Shown here: piece after piece, positions 7,958 to 16,204 of the stretch
Layout of the letters: the number at the start of each line of letters is the position of its first letter
How positions within the stretch are numbered: position 1 is the first letter of the stretch
Assembly (NCBI GenBank): GCA_018266875.1
Contig: JAFDZR010000013.1
Coordinates: 1 to 64,000, forward strand
Source: Bacteroidota bacterium
Lineage (GTDB): Bacteria > Bacteroidota > Ignavibacteria > Tepidaquicellales > Tepidaquicellaceae
Direction of reading: 5' to 3'
DNA: 64,000 nucleotides
Made by a program: the position numbers and the translations under genes
Notes under the pieces: model-generated
The model's input: the letters and a program-made list of their open reading frames with translations, nothing else
Databases searched by the model: none
Told to the model about the DNA's origin: nothing

Positions 7958-8944
7958 ATGAGCAAAGTCCAGGACACCGGTTTTCTTGATAAGACTCCTT
8001 CGCTTTATTCAGGCGGGCTACTGCTGAACATTCTCGGATTCCATGTAATCAGGACAATATTCCTCAGTGCCTGGAGACTGAAGCCTAAGAATCTAAACGG
8101 AAGATATAAGGAAATTCTTGAGATACTAAAACAGGACGGAATTGTTGTTATACCTGATTTTTTTCCCCGGGACCAGTTTGATGAAATAAAAAAGGAATAC
8201 GAGAATTTATATGCAGACTGGAAACCGTCGGATTTCACTTATGAAAAATTCAACAACAGACAGAAGAAATTCCCGGAATATTTCGAAACAATAGCCGAGA
8301 GATTTGTTACGCCTGATACTCCGGCATTTGTAAAATATTTTATGAACAATGAAATGATCAGGGAGGTCACAAGTTCCATTGTGCACAGAAGGATCAGAAC
8401 CAGACCGTATCATCATTTCTGGTTCCTTCAAAGCAGGAATCCCGATAAGAAAGTTGACAGACTTCATATCGCTTCATTTCCCCACGCTGATGTCCCTTAT
8501 CCCACGATAAAAGTTTTTTTATATCTAAATGATGTTGACGAATCCAATGCAGCCTATACCTATGCAAAGGGATCCCATAAACTGACATTGAAAAGAATTA
8601 TGCTGGAATATAAATTAAGCGTAAGATATTCCAGGAACGGAGATGACAAGGTTACCGAAGAAGAGCTTAACTTACTCGGATACAGATCAGAACATATATG
8701 CGGAAAGGCAAACACTCTTTTCATTTCCAATAATATGGGTTATCACAACAGAGGCATTTTTTCTACTACAATGCCGAGAATAACCGCACAGCTTGATTAC
8801 AGAAATCTTGAATCATGGAGAAACACATTGAACAGAGGCGGCTCGAACATCATTTCCCGTCTTTCCAAAAAATTTGTAAAATCATTGGATAATAAAACCA
8901 GATTAAAAAATCTTGCAGGTATCAGTAATAATAACATGTCATAA
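7958..8944 (+). CDS. Phytanoyl-CoA dioxygenase (PhyH)-family Fe(II)/2-oxoglutarate enzyme
   Basis: A 328-residue cytosolic oxygenase with a double-stranded beta-helix. The Fe(II) ligands can be read as His176-x-Asp178 (PHAD) and distal His263 (GYHNRG), with Arg274 positioned for the 2-oxoglutarate carboxylate. PhyH proteins hydroxylate varied small molecules, and those in glycan loci probably act on a sugar or a chain-end group; the substrate here is unknown. Its 3' end overlaps the following glycosyltransferase by 32 bases, suggesting tight co-translation. It follows Wzt by 23 bases, which hints at a role in the terminal group that Wzt might read; that is inference. Confidence 0.85.
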   Translation: MSKVQDTGFLDKTPSLYSGGLLLNILGFHVIRTIFLSAWRLKPKNLNGRYKEILEILKQDGIVVIPDFFPRDQFDEIKKEYENLYADWKPSDFTYEKFNNRQKKFPEYFETIAERFVTPDTPAFVKYFMNNEMIREVTSSIVHRRIRTRPYHHFWFLQSRNPDKKVDRLHIASFPHADVPYPTIKVFLYLNDVDESNAAYTYAKGSHKLTLKRIMLEYKLSVRYSRNGDDKVTEEELNLLGYRSEHICGKANTLFISNNMGYHNRGIFSTTMPRITAQLDYRNLESWRNTLNRGGSNIISRLSKKFVKSLDNKTRLKNLAGISNNNMS

Positions 8945-9569
8945 TTACGCCCGCTATCTGTCAAGGGCGATCCGCAGCGCATTGAATCAGAGTCTTGACA
9001 GAAAGGAATATGAGATCATTGTCGTTGATGACGGAAGCACTGATGAAACCCGCAGTGTTATGAAAACATACGGTAATAATATAAGGCCGGTGTTTCTTGA
9101 TGAAAATCAGGGACTGGCTAAAGCCAGGAACGAGGGTATAAAGTCCGCTCTGGGAAGGTTTGTAATAAATCTCGATGCGGACGATTATATTGACGAAAAT
9201 CTTTTATTCATAGAGTCAGTCTTTCTTAACTCCAATCCTTCATGGGATGCCGTCTCATGCGATTACATTCTTGTTGATGAAAACGAAAAACATCTGGAAA
9301 GAATATCAGGCAGGGACAAGCACATTGCCTGCGGAGTAATGTTCAGAACCGATCTGCTCTTTGAGATTGGACTTTACGATGAAAAATTCAAAATGAGAGA
9401 AGACGAGGATCTAAGGATACGTTTTGAAAAGAATCATACTATTTACAATATTGATCTTCCTTTATACAGATACAGAAAACATGATAATAACATGACCAAT
9501 AATAAGAAAGGGATGACAAAGTATAAAAAGTATCTTGATACAAAGCATAAACGCCCCCGCAAAAAATAA
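8913..9569 (+). CDS. Family 2 glycosyltransferase (short)
   Basis: A 218-residue GT-A fold protein. The N-terminal VSVIITCHNYARYLSRAI and VVDDGSTDET are classic GT2 nucleotide-binding segments, and NLDADDY (about residues 88-94) supplies the metal-binding DxD-like motif. It is shorter than most GT2 enzymes, ending soon after an RYRKHDNNMT segment, but no break is evident. It starts at a TTG inside the dioxygenase gene (32-base overlap); this start keeps the first beta strand complete. It transfers one sugar in chain assembly; donor and acceptor are unknown. Confidence 0.88.
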   Translation: MQVSVIITCHNYARYLSRAIRSALNQSLDRKEYEIIVVDDGSTDETRSVMKTYGNNIRPVFLDENQGLAKARNEGIKSALGRFVINLDADDYIDENLLFIESVFLNSNPSWDAVSCDYILVDENEKHLERISGRDKHIACGVMFRTDLLFEIGLYDEKFKMREDEDLRIRFEKNHTIYNIDLPLYRYRKHDNNMTNNKKGMTKYKKYLDTKHKRPRKK

Positions 9570-9577
9570 TTCACACT

Positions 9578-10318
9578 TTGAGTACAGTAGCTTTCATAGC
9601 AGCGCGTATGGGTTCGGAAAGACTTCCTGGTAAGGTTTTAAAACCTCTTTCGGAAATTCCATCGCTTGTTCATATCTTCAACATTCTCAGGGATGTAAAA
9701 AGTCTGGACAGTTTTCTTGTCGTTACCTCTGTTTTAAAGGAAGATGATGAGATTGAAAAGATATGTAACTCCAGTAATGTGCTGTGCGTGCGGGGATCAG
9801 TACATGATGTCCTCGACAGATTCAGAATTGCCTCTGCTTCGGTAAAGCCGTCAGTGATCGTAAGAGTCACCGGAGATGATCCGTTAATGGATCCGGATGT
9901 TATTGAAAAAGTAATTTCAGAACACAGGGCAGGCGGATTTGATTACACTTCAAATATAGAGGAAAGGACTTTTCCCCGGGGAATGGACACAGAAGTTGTT
10001 AATGCAGATACACTGGAAAAATGCTGGAGAGAATCCGGAGATAAGGACGATCATGAACATGTAACTCTTTATATAAGGAGACACCCTGATAAATTCAAAA
10101 TGAAAAATGTTGAAATGTCCGGAGCACCTGCAGATGATCTGAGACTGTGTCTGGATACTGAAGAAGATTACATACTTCTTCAGAATATTTACAGCAGGCT
10201 TTACCGTGGAAAACCTATCAGACTGCCTGAGATATTTGAACTCCTCGAAAAAGAGCCGTCTCTGAAAAAGATAAATGAAAGCATTGAACAGAAAAAAGTA
10301 AAAGACAAAGTATATTAA
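9578..10318 (+). CDS. SpsF-like cytidylyltransferase family protein (first copy)
   Basis: A 246-residue member of the CMP-sugar synthetase superfamily. The N-terminal FIAARMGSERLPGKVL is the pyrophosphorylase-type nucleotide loop, VRVTGDDPLMDP (about residues 93-104) carries the acidic metal-binding motif, and LCLDTEEDY follows near 190. SpsF proteins are close relatives of CMP-KDO and CMP-sialate synthetases and commonly sit beside NeuB/SpsE homologues, as here (NeuB at 12859). It probably activates an acidic sugar as a CMP derivative. It starts at TTG. A second copy lies at 15425; the two differ enough to suggest different substrates. Confidence 0.85.
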   Translation: MSTVAFIAARMGSERLPGKVLKPLSEIPSLVHIFNILRDVKSLDSFLVVTSVLKEDDEIEKICNSSNVLCVRGSVHDVLDRFRIASASVKPSVIVRVTGDDPLMDPDVIEKVISEHRAGGFDYTSNIEERTFPRGMDTEVVNADTLEKCWRESGDKDDHEHVTLYIRRHPDKFKMKNVEMSGAPADDLRLCLDTEEDYILLQNIYSRLYRGKPIRLPEIFELLEKEPSLKKINESIEQKKVKDKVY

Positions 10319-10333
10319 AAACCAATTTTTAAA

Positions 10334-11002
10334 ATGATCACACTCCCCGATTTTACAAAAGCATACGAATACGAAAATGAATTTTACCTTTCCTGCGACA
10401 GATCGCGAATCGGAAAATTACTGGCTCATTATGAACTTTACAAAATGACATGTAATACAGAAGGCGACATAGTGGAATGCGGCGTATTCAAAGGAGCATC
10501 CTTTGCAAGATTTGCAATGTTCAGAAATCTATTTGAACAGAATTCCGGAAAAAAGATCATTGGGTTTGATTCTTTCGGGAAGTTTCCTGAAACTAATTTC
10601 GAAGCCGATAAGAAACTAAGGGACCATATAATTAATGAAGCGGGTGAGAACAGTATATCGACAGATCAGCTTATGGATGTTCTCAAAAACAAATCCTGTG
10701 ACAACGGAATTGAACTTGTAGCAGGAGACATAACTCAGACGCTGCCCGAATATGTAAGAAAAAATCCCGGCCTGAGGATATCTCTTCTGAATCTGGATAC
10801 TGATATTTATGAACCTTCCGTGACGATACTTGAAGAATTGTATCCGAAAATTGTACCCGGGGGAATTCTTGTACTTGATGATTATAATGTTTTTCCGGGC
10901 GAGACAAAAGCCGTTGACGATTATTTCAAGGGAAAGAATCCTGAAATAAAGAAATTCCCGTTCAGCGCAACTCCTTGTTACATCATAAAAGAAGAGAATT
11001 GA
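10334..11002 (+). CDS. TylF/MycF-like SAM-dependent O-methyltransferase
   Basis: A 222-residue class I methyltransferase. VECGVFKGASF (about residues 48-58) is the SAM-binding loop, and LDTDIYEPS together with GGILVLDDY (about 154-183) provides the acidic residues that bind the metal in TylF/MycF macrolide-sugar O-methyltransferases. It probably methylates a sugar hydroxyl on a precursor or on the chain. It is 16 bases downstream of the first SpsF-like gene, with a plain ATG start and no Shine-Dalgarno. Confidence 0.85.
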   Translation: MITLPDFTKAYEYENEFYLSCDRSRIGKLLAHYELYKMTCNTEGDIVECGVFKGASFARFAMFRNLFEQNSGKKIIGFDSFGKFPETNFEADKKLRDHIINEAGENSISTDQLMDVLKNKSCDNGIELVAGDITQTLPEYVRKNPGLRISLLNLDTDIYEPSVTILEELYPKIVPGGILVLDDYNVFPGETKAVDDYFKGKNPEIKKFPFSATPCYIIKEEN

Positions 11003-11049
11003 AAATTCATTGCAAGATTGACAATGCTTTCATTGAGTAAAGGAATATT

Positions 11050-12012
11050 TTGAAATTCCTGATTTGCGGATTCGGATCTATAGGAAGCAGACATGCTGCC
11101 GTACTGAACAGTATTGAAGGCAATTCCATAGTCGCATACAGAACAGGTAATTCAAAAAGAGCAAAAGTTAAAATACCTTATCCTGTCATTTACGACCTTG
11201 AGGATCTCGGCAGGCATAATTTTGACGGTGCGCTCATTACCAATCCGACTTCAATGCATATTGATACTGCATTAAAAATCGCTGAATACGGAATCCCGAT
11301 ATTCATAGAAAAACCGCTGGACATGGAACTTGAGAATGCAGGCATTCTGCTGGGAAAAACAGTTGAGAAAAAAATACCGGTTCTCATCGGTTATAATTTT
11401 CTGCATCATCCGGGTATTAAACTGATTCACAGACTGATAAGTGAAAATAAAATAGGAAAAGTGATCTCAGCAAAGGCGCAGTTCGGTACATACATGCCGG
11501 ACTGGCATAAATATGAAGATTATAAGGAAAGTTACGCTTCAATACCTTCGATGGGAGGCGGGGTTGTGTTAACTTCCATTCATGAACAGAATTATCTGAC
11601 AAGTTTTTTCGGAGATGTTATGGAAATCAAAGCAATGAAAACAGGCGGTGATATTCTCGGCATTAAAGCAGAAGAAGGAGTTGAGATTTTGATGAAGCAC
11701 AGATCAGGCACGGTCTCAAATATTCATCTGAATTTTTATCAGAAGCCTTATTACAGAAACTGTCAGGTAATTGGAACCGAAGGAACTATCTACTGGGATT
11801 TTATGAAACCTGAAGTTATTCTTTATTATCAGGACAGGACTGAAATTTTTAAGACGGGAAAAGGTGCATATGAGCTTCTTGATGAAAGCTATCTGGAGCA
11901 GATGAAGCATTTTATTGAAGTAATAAACGGAAAAGCGAAACCAGCAGCCGATCTGAAGCGCGGCATCAAAGACCTTGAGACGGCTCTGGAAATCTTAAAA
12001 CAAATCAATTAA
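11050..12012 (+). CDS. Gfo/Idh/MocA-family oxidoreductase
   Basis: A 320-residue NAD(P)-dependent sugar dehydrogenase/reductase. It has an N-terminal Rossmann motif CGFGSIGSRHA (about residues 5-15), catalytic Glu87-Lys88-Pro89, and GGGVVLTSIHEQNYL (about 168-182) bringing the active-site His. Together with the NeuB, SDR and SpsF-like genes around it, it probably oxidises or reduces a sugar intermediate or a nonulosonic acid. It starts at TTG, the first plausible in-frame start that keeps the full Rossmann strand. Two other Gfo/Idh/MocA proteins lie at 16201 and 39948. Confidence 0.87.
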   Translation: MKFLICGFGSIGSRHAAVLNSIEGNSIVAYRTGNSKRAKVKIPYPVIYDLEDLGRHNFDGALITNPTSMHIDTALKIAEYGIPIFIEKPLDMELENAGILLGKTVEKKIPVLIGYNFLHHPGIKLIHRLISENKIGKVISAKAQFGTYMPDWHKYEDYKESYASIPSMGGGVVLTSIHEQNYLTSFFGDVMEIKAMKTGGDILGIKAEEGVEILMKHRSGTVSNIHLNFYQKPYYRNCQVIGTEGTIYWDFMKPEVILYYQDRTEIFKTGKGAYELLDESYLEQMKHFIEVINGKAKPAADLKRGIKDLETALEILKQIN

Positions 12013-12021
12013 AAATATTTT

Positions 12022-12843
12022 ATGGAATTAAAGACAACCGATCCGGGAATTATAAATTTCAGGGATAAATTCGAACTGAAAGATAAAGTCGTAATTATCA
12101 CCGGAGGCATGGGACTCATCGGAAGGGCGTTTGCAGAAGCATGCTGTCAGTTCGGCGCTTCAGTCACCATTGCAGACAGAACGGGCGCCGGATCAGAAGA
12201 ACATGCCAAAGTTCTGAGCGGAAAATTCGGCAGGGAAATGTTTGGAATGACAATGGATGTTGCAAAGAGAGAAGATGTTGAGAAACTTAAGAATTCAGTA
12301 CTGGAAAAATTCGGAAGAATTGACGGACTGATAAACTGTCATCAGAATAAAACCGCAAAATTTTTTGCTAAGTTTGAAGAATATACGGATGAAGACTGGG
12401 ATGCAGTCGTGGAAACAAATCTGAAAGGAACATTCCTGACATGTCAGATCATAGGCGGTTACATGGCTGAAAAAGGAAGCGGTTCCATAATCAATATGCC
12501 TTCAACATATTCCGTAGTTGCGCCGAATCATAATCTTTACCGCGGGACTTCACTCGGATCGCCTGCTGCGTATTCAGCCTCAAAAGGCGGTGTGATGGCT
12601 CTTTCACAGTATCTTGCAACTTACTGGGCAAAGAATGGCGTGAGAGTAAATCAGATAACTCCACACGGTGTGTGGAACAGCCATGAAGAGCGGTTTGAGA
12701 AAAATTTTTCTGAAATGTCCCCGCTGCAGAGAATGAGCTACAATCACGAAGTCGCAGGCGCCGCAGTTTATTTATTATCTGATGCGTCAAGTTATGTGAC
12801 AGGTCATAACATGCTGATAGACGGCGGCTGGACTGCATGGTAA
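12022..12843 (+). CDS. Short-chain dehydrogenase/reductase, PtmA-like
   Basis: A 273-residue classical SDR. It has TGGMGLIG (about residues 28-35) for cofactor binding, a catalytic Ser in the MPST region near 157-160, and Tyr184/Lys188 (YSASK). The C-terminal GHNMLIDGGW is standard for the fold. A short insert between Ser and Tyr (about 161-180) resembles PtmA of Campylobacter flagellin-glycan loci, where it serves in nonulosonic acid making or modification. It is 9 bases after the Gfo/Idh/MocA gene and 15 bases before neuB, so these three probably form one pathway step set. Confidence 0.85.
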   Translation: MELKTTDPGIINFRDKFELKDKVVIITGGMGLIGRAFAEACCQFGASVTIADRTGAGSEEHAKVLSGKFGREMFGMTMDVAKREDVEKLKNSVLEKFGRIDGLINCHQNKTAKFFAKFEEYTDEDWDAVVETNLKGTFLTCQIIGGYMAEKGSGSIINMPSTYSVVAPNHNLYRGTSLGSPAAYSASKGGVMALSQYLATYWAKNGVRVNQITPHGVWNSHEERFEKNFSEMSPLQRMSYNHEVAGAAVYLLSDASSYVTGHNMLIDGGWTAW

Positions 12844-12858
12844 ATTAAACAACTTCAA

Positions 12859-13923
12859 ATGAATATACTTGATGTATTTAAAAATTACGATCCTGCTGTA
12901 ATAAACAGACCTTATATAATTGCCGAAGCGGGAGTAAATCACGAAGGTGATATTGAACTTGCAAAAAGACTGATATACGAAGCTGCAGAAGGCGGCGCTC
13001 ATGCAATTAAATTCCAGACTTACAAAGCTGAAACGCTGGCGTCAAAAGACAGTCCCTACTACTGGGACCTGAATTCAGAGCCGACAAAAAGTCAGTTTGA
13101 GCTTTTTAAAAAATATGACAAGTTCGGCAGGAAGGAATTTGAAATACTGAAAAGCGAATGTGATAAAGCCGGAATAGAATTTATGTCAACTCCTTTTGAT
13201 ATTAATGCAGCGGATTTTCTTAATGAATTAATGCCGGTCTATAAAATATCTTCTTCGGACATTACAAACATTCCGTTTATCAGACATATCTGCAGATTCG
13301 GAAAGCCAATTCTGCTTTCAACAGGAGCCTCCGACGAGGCGGAAATAAGGAATGCCGTGGATGTAATAAAAGGTTCTGGTAATCCCCTCTGCCTGCTTCA
13401 CTGTATTCTCAATTATCCAACGCTTTATGAAAATGCAAATCTGGGGATGATATTGGACCAGAAAATATTATTCCCGGACACTCTTCCAGGATATTCCGAT
13501 CATACTCTTCCCGGAGATCTGGATGTCCTGAAGACAGCGGTTATTCTCGGAGCAGTAATAATTGAAAAGCATTTTACATTTGACAAGAATCTGCCGGGCA
13601 ATGATCATTACCATGCAATGGATATGGATGATCTTAAGAATTTCAACTCAGATCTGGAAAGACTCTTCCTGATTCTAGGGGATTTCAAAAAGAAGTCCAT
13701 CAAATCAGAAGAAAAAGCAATACAGAATGCAAGAAGAAGCCTCGTATCAGTGAAAGCAATTAAAGCAGGAGAGACAATTTCCGAATCCCATCTTACCTGG
13801 AAAAGACCTGCAAGCGGAATAAGCCCTTCGCAGATGAATGAACTGATAGGAATGAAGGCGGTTGAGGATATTGAAGAGGATACAGTGCTGAAGTGGGATA
13901 TGTTCAGCAAGAAAAAACCTTAG
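12859..13923 (+). CDS. neuB: NeuB-family nonulosonic acid (sialate/legionaminate/pseudaminate-type) synthase
   Basis: A 354-residue enzyme with an N-terminal TIM barrel (IIAEAGVNHEGD near residues 20-31; AIKFQTYK near 54-61; KISSSDITN; GYSDHT near 214-219; EKHFT near 236-240) and a C-terminal SAF/antifreeze-like domain (about 290-350, RRSLVSVKAIKAGE). The family condenses phosphoenolpyruvate with an N-acyl hexosamine to a nine-carbon acid. It sits between a PtmA-like SDR and a membrane protein and near two SpsF-like cytidylyltransferases, so it likely makes the acidic sugar. The exact product cannot be called, since no clear NeuC, PseB/PseC or LegG gene is in the window. Confidence 0.92.
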   Translation: MNILDVFKNYDPAVINRPYIIAEAGVNHEGDIELAKRLIYEAAEGGAHAIKFQTYKAETLASKDSPYYWDLNSEPTKSQFELFKKYDKFGRKEFEILKSECDKAGIEFMSTPFDINAADFLNELMPVYKISSSDITNIPFIRHICRFGKPILLSTGASDEAEIRNAVDVIKGSGNPLCLLHCILNYPTLYENANLGMILDQKILFPDTLPGYSDHTLPGDLDVLKTAVILGAVIIEKHFTFDKNLPGNDHYHAMDMDDLKNFNSDLERLFLILGDFKKKSIKSEEKAIQNARRSLVSVKAIKAGETISESHLTWKRPASGISPSQMNELIGMKAVEDIEEDTVLKWDMFSKKKP

Positions 13924-13929
13924 GATTTA

Positions 13930-13950
13930 TTCCGGTCATCTTATCCGGAA
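13930..13950. repeat. Short inverted repeat after neuB
   Basis: TTCCGG (13930-13935) and CCGGAA (13945-13950) face each other across a 9-base loop in the 61-base gap after neuB. No T-run follows, so it is not a standard terminator; it could be a processing or pausing hairpin. Confidence 0.25.
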
Positions 13951-13984
13951 GATAGAGATCCGCTGATATTACCATGATCCAGAA

Positions 13985-15406
13985 TTGATTTTAAATTATT
14001 TTTATGAAAAATTGAACAAAAAAATTTACATAACACTGTTTCTGATTTTTGTTCTGTCACTTATACCTTTTCTGATCTTAAATTATTTCAATCAGCCTAC
14101 ATCGGAAGACTTTTACTACAGCGGAGAATTATTCAACATCGGGTTCTCAAAAACTTTCAGGACACTTTATAATTTCTGGGGCGGCAGATATTTCGGTTAT
14201 CTTTTTGTAATATACAATCCGCTGAGCTTCGGTTCAGTATCAGGATACAAGTTTGCTACACTTTTAATGATGATAATTCTGTTCGCCGTATTTTTCATGT
14301 TTGTCTCGCGGTTCACAGGGAAAGTGCTGAATTTTAAAGAAAGACTTTTAACTGTCCTTGCAGTGACATTTGTTTATCTATATGCCGCGCCTTCTGTGGC
14401 TCAGGGATTTTACTGGCTGATATCGGTTCTGTTCTATAATGTCGGAGTCATACTTTCAATGCTTTTTCTGATGCTGTATTCTGTTCAGCTCCGGAGCGGA
14501 AACCCCCGGTCAAAAATTTTTTTAACTCTTCCGGGAGTTATACTGATCGCAGCGATAACCGGCTCATGTGAAATAGTAGCCGGTACATTGTTCCTTATAC
14601 TCGGATCAGTTTTTATTTTAGAATTTATCAAGAGCAGGTCTGTAAATTTTCTTGCGCTTTTTTATACGCTGGTTAGTCTTGCAGGTGTTCTTTTTGTAAA
14701 TTCCGCTCCGGGAAATGTACTAAGGTCCTCACAGTATCCGGCAAATCATGATTTTGCATTTTCGTTTTCAAATGCACTTTCATTTACATCAGTCAAACTT
14801 CTTGACTGGACTTTTATTACACCATTAATTTTTGTTACTTTTCTCCTGATCCCGTATTTCAGGAAAATAACTGTAAATGAGAATGCAGATCCCGTATTTA
14901 AAATAAATCCGGTATTCTCCGTATTGATGTTTGCGGTATTATTGTTTGTAAATTCCTTTCTTATCCTCTGGAGCATCGGAGAAGTGCCGTATGACAGAAT
15001 CCTCAATTTTATCTTTATGATTTTCATTATCGGGTGGTTTTACAATGTTATCGTGTTCATGAATTTTTTCCGGTCAGGACTCGGAAAATTGACGGAAAGG
15101 ATTCCGGTGTATTCAAATGCAATAGCAGCCGTTGCTGTACTTCTGTTTTTTCTGAAAGCCAATAATATCAATACGGCATACAAAGAAATTTTTGACGGAA
15201 CGGCTTCCGGATATAATCAGCAGCTTAATGCGAGATATGAAATAATCAGGGAAAGTCCTTCTGATACTGTGCGTGTTGACAGTATTGAAAATGTTCCGAA
15301 GTCTTTTTTCCTGCTTGATATTTTCAGTGATCCTTCTGTAATTTACAACAGAGGTTACGCTTTATATTTTCACAAAAAAGCAGTTGCGCTGAAAAAACCT
15401 GAATGA
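13985..15406 (+). CDS. Polytopic membrane protein, GT-C/DUF6056-like
   Basis: A 473-residue protein with about ten hydrophobic segments spread along its length. The first loop after the N-terminal helix carries PTSEDFYYSGEL (about residues 39-50), an acidic motif in the place where GT-C glycosyltransferases keep a catalytic Asp/Glu. The general pattern resembles DUF6056 proteins, which are found in cell-surface glycan loci. It may add a sugar from a lipid-phosphate donor on the periplasmic side; a GtrB/ArnC-like donor synthase exists at 56828. It starts at TTG. The function is unproven and the family match is from memory. Confidence 0.65.
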   Translation: MILNYFYEKLNKKIYITLFLIFVLSLIPFLILNYFNQPTSEDFYYSGELFNIGFSKTFRTLYNFWGGRYFGYLFVIYNPLSFGSVSGYKFATLLMMIILFAVFFMFVSRFTGKVLNFKERLLTVLAVTFVYLYAAPSVAQGFYWLISVLFYNVGVILSMLFLMLYSVQLRSGNPRSKIFLTLPGVILIAAITGSCEIVAGTLFLILGSVFILEFIKSRSVNFLALFYTLVSLAGVLFVNSAPGNVLRSSQYPANHDFAFSFSNALSFTSVKLLDWTFITPLIFVTFLLIPYFRKITVNENADPVFKINPVFSVLMFAVLLFVNSFLILWSIGEVPYDRILNFIFMIFIIGWFYNVIVFMNFFRSGLGKLTERIPVYSNAIAAVAVLLFFLKANNINTAYKEIFDGTASGYNQQLNARYEIIRESPSDTVRVDSIENVPKSFFLLDIFSDPSVIYNRGYALYFHKKAVALKKPE

Positions 15407-15424
15407 CCTTAAATTAAAATTGAA

Positions 15425-16204
15425 ATGAATAATAATAAAAAAGTAGTTGCATCAATTGAAGCCAGAATGACATCAAGCCGTCTTCCGGGGAAAGTTCTGA
15501 TGGAAATAAACGGGAAGCCCGTCCTTCAATTGCTTACAGAGAGATTAAAAAAATCAGATTACATTGATGAAATTGTAATTGCGACTACCTCAAATGCATC
15601 GGATGATAAAGTGGAAGAGCTGGGAAAAAAATTGAATGTATCAGTATTCAGGGGAAGTGAAGACGATGTGCTCGGAAGAGTGGTTGGTGCAGTTGAATCT
15701 GTAAAAGGAGACATTATAATTGAGATAACAGGAGACTGTCCTCTGATGGATCCGAAAGTGATAGACATGGTAACCGGAGAATTTCTTGAACGCTATCCTG
15801 AATATGACTATGTGACAAATATAGGTTATGTTAATAATGAAATACGCGAGATACCGATCGGAATGGACGTGAGGGTTTTTACTTACAGTGATCTCAAACA
15901 TATCAGTCAGATAACAGATGATCCTGAGGACAGGGAACATGTTTCTCTTTATTTTTTCAGAACCGGCAAAGACAAATACAAACTGCTCAATATCAAAACC
16001 CCTCCGGAATGGAAAAGGGAATACAGTGTAAGACTAGCGCTTGACACAAAAGAAGATCTTGAGTTTATCAGGAAAATCCACGGCGAACTAAGCAAAGTCA
16101 GTGAAGATTTCGGGCTGACGGAAATACTGAATCTGCTTGATTCGAACAGACATCTGCTAGAAATTAATTCTGAAGTAAAACAGAAAACAGTTTCAAATCT
16201 TTGA
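15425..16204 (+). CDS. SpsF-like cytidylyltransferase family protein (second copy)
   Basis: A 259-residue relative of the protein at 9578. It has the loop SIEARMTSSRLPGKVL (about residues 10-25), ITGDCPLMDP (about 101-110) with the metal-binding acid, and RLALDTKEDL near 200. It overlaps the next oxidoreductase by four bases (TTGA), so the two are probably co-translated. Having a second copy close to a separate Gfo/DegT/PseA group suggests that two different CMP-activated sugars are made. The alternative is that the two copies act on related forms of one sugar. Confidence 0.84.
   Translation: MNNNKKVVASIEARMTSSRLPGKVLMEINGKPVLQLLTERLKKSDYIDEIVIATTSNASDDKVEELGKKLNVSVFRGSEDDVLGRVVGAVESVKGDIIIEITGDCPLMDPKVIDMVTGEFLERYPEYDYVTNIGYVNNEIREIPIGMDVRVFTYSDLKHISQITDDPEDREHVSLYFFRTGKDKYKLLNIKTPPEWKREYSVRLALDTKEDLEFIRKIHGELSKVSEDFGLTEILNLLDSNRHLLEINSEVKQKTVSNL

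Noticed and set aside
12491-12838. 115-codon open frame on the - strand
   Set aside because: It is antisense to the PtmA-like SDR. The SDR motifs on the + strand are intact, so this is a shadow frame.
13985-15406. O-antigen polymerase (Wzy) or flippase (Wzx)
   Set aside because: The protein is polytopic, but the acidic first-loop motif and the general pattern fit GT-C/DUF6056-like proteins better, and the locus has an ABC exporter that needs no Wzy.
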